DNA of 64,000 nucleotides, from the NCBI RefSeq assembly GCF_013369385.1, contig NZ_SZTO01000007.1, forward strand, positions 1-64,000, read 5' to 3'. Both the position numbers and the translations under genes were made by a program. The stretch comes from Vibrio sp. 05-20-BW147. Lineage in GTDB: Bacteria; Pseudomonadota; Gammaproteobacteria; Enterobacterales; Vibrionaceae. This document shows positions 63,875-64,000 of the stretch, in pieces. Each line of letters begins with the position of its first letter. Position 1 is the first letter of the stretch. Below the pieces are notes generated by a model, which searched no databases, was not told the DNA's origin, and worked only from the letters and a program-made list of their open reading frames with translations.

Positions 63875-64000
63875 GTGAAGCCACTTAAACGATACCAGTA
63901 TGAACGCTACGCCGTTTTATGTAACCTCGCCTATCCAAGAGTATTTAAACAGACACGTTATGGTTTTGATCCCAACGGACAACGCATTATTAAGAATCAG
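63875..64000 (+). CDS. Start of an unidentified gene (possibly lipase family), cut by window edge
   Basis: A GTG-started frame stays open to the right edge: VKPLKRYQYERYAVLCNLAY followed by PRVFKQTRYGFDPNGQ. The YAVLCNLAY-type start resembles N-termini of bacterial alpha/beta-hydrolase (lipase, DUF2974-like) proteins, from memory. A second overlapping frame from the ATG at 63900 is also open. Too little is visible for a firm call. Confidence 0.4.
   Translation, partial: MKPLKRYQYERYAVLCNLAYPRVFKQTRYGFDPNGQRIIKNQ

Noticed and set aside
1..64000. CRISPR array
   Set aside because: I saw no regularly spaced direct repeats of 24-40 bases and no cas genes.

Overview
The window looks like part of a Vibrio chromosome, probably the second chromosome of a V. 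parahaemolyticus/V. vulnificus-type species. This rests on a type VI secretion (T6SS) locus whose order matches the conserved vibrio T6SS2 as I remember it, a VctDGC-like siderophore importer, several small vibrio families, and the AT-leaning gene style. The species call is inference.

Layout. (1) 1-24.1 kb: a nearly complete T6SS locus. One long minus-strand operon runs from the FHA gene (21560) through tssJ, tssK, tssL, tssM, tagF, pppA, tssA, tssB, tssC, a second tssC, tagJ, tssE, tssF, tssG and clpV to hcp. A divergent Ser/Thr kinase follows. The left edge lies inside an ISAs1-type insertion sequence that seems to have entered the 3' end of hcp; no vgrG or PAAR gene is visible. (2) 24.1-34.2 kb: housekeeping and accessory genes: GST with a divergent TetR, a PPC-domain protein, a diguanylate cyclase, an AlkB-like dioxygenase, a periplasmic DUF3541-like protein, a NupC transporter with an unusual structured leader and a small upstream ORF, tRNA-Leu(GAG), an acetyltransferase, a dehydrogenase and a HAD phosphatase. 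(3) 34.3-42.6 kb: a D-amino-acid/amino-sugar catabolic cluster: two RidA proteins, a lactonase, a GH20 hexosaminidase and an N-acyl-D-amino-acid deacylase, divergent from a PLP D-amino-acid lyase and an RpiR regulator. (4) 42.6-49.8 kb: a lipoprotein, a YbhG/F/S-like ABC exporter, an oxidoreductase and a TetR/MBL-hydrolase pair with a clear palindromic operator. (5) 49.9-52.3 kb: an AT-rich island holding a complete IS5-family element with a 9-bp target duplication, inserted in the tail of a small secreted-protein gene that follows a pesticin/T4-lysozyme-like muramidase. I read the pair as a toxin/immunity module that is decaying. (6) 52.4-54.4 kb: a CDF metal exporter with MarR, then a CueR-like regulator. 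(7) 54.4-57.9 kb: a siderophore ABC importer, a Cys-rich small protein and a NifW-like protein. (8) 58-64 kb: a MazG-like pyrophosphohydrolase, a NUDIX hydrolase, an acetyltransferase, a CitA/CitB-type two-component system and the DASS anion transporter it probably controls, and the start of an unidentified gene at the right edge.

How genes cooperate. In the T6SS the baseplate (TssEFGK plus TssA), the membrane complex (TssJLM), the sheath (TssBC and a TssC paralogue), the Hcp tube and the ClpV recycler are all present. So is the kinase-phosphatase-FHA-TagF set that post-translationally controls firing. The muramidase pair could be a detached payload, but nothing in the sequence ties it to this apparatus.
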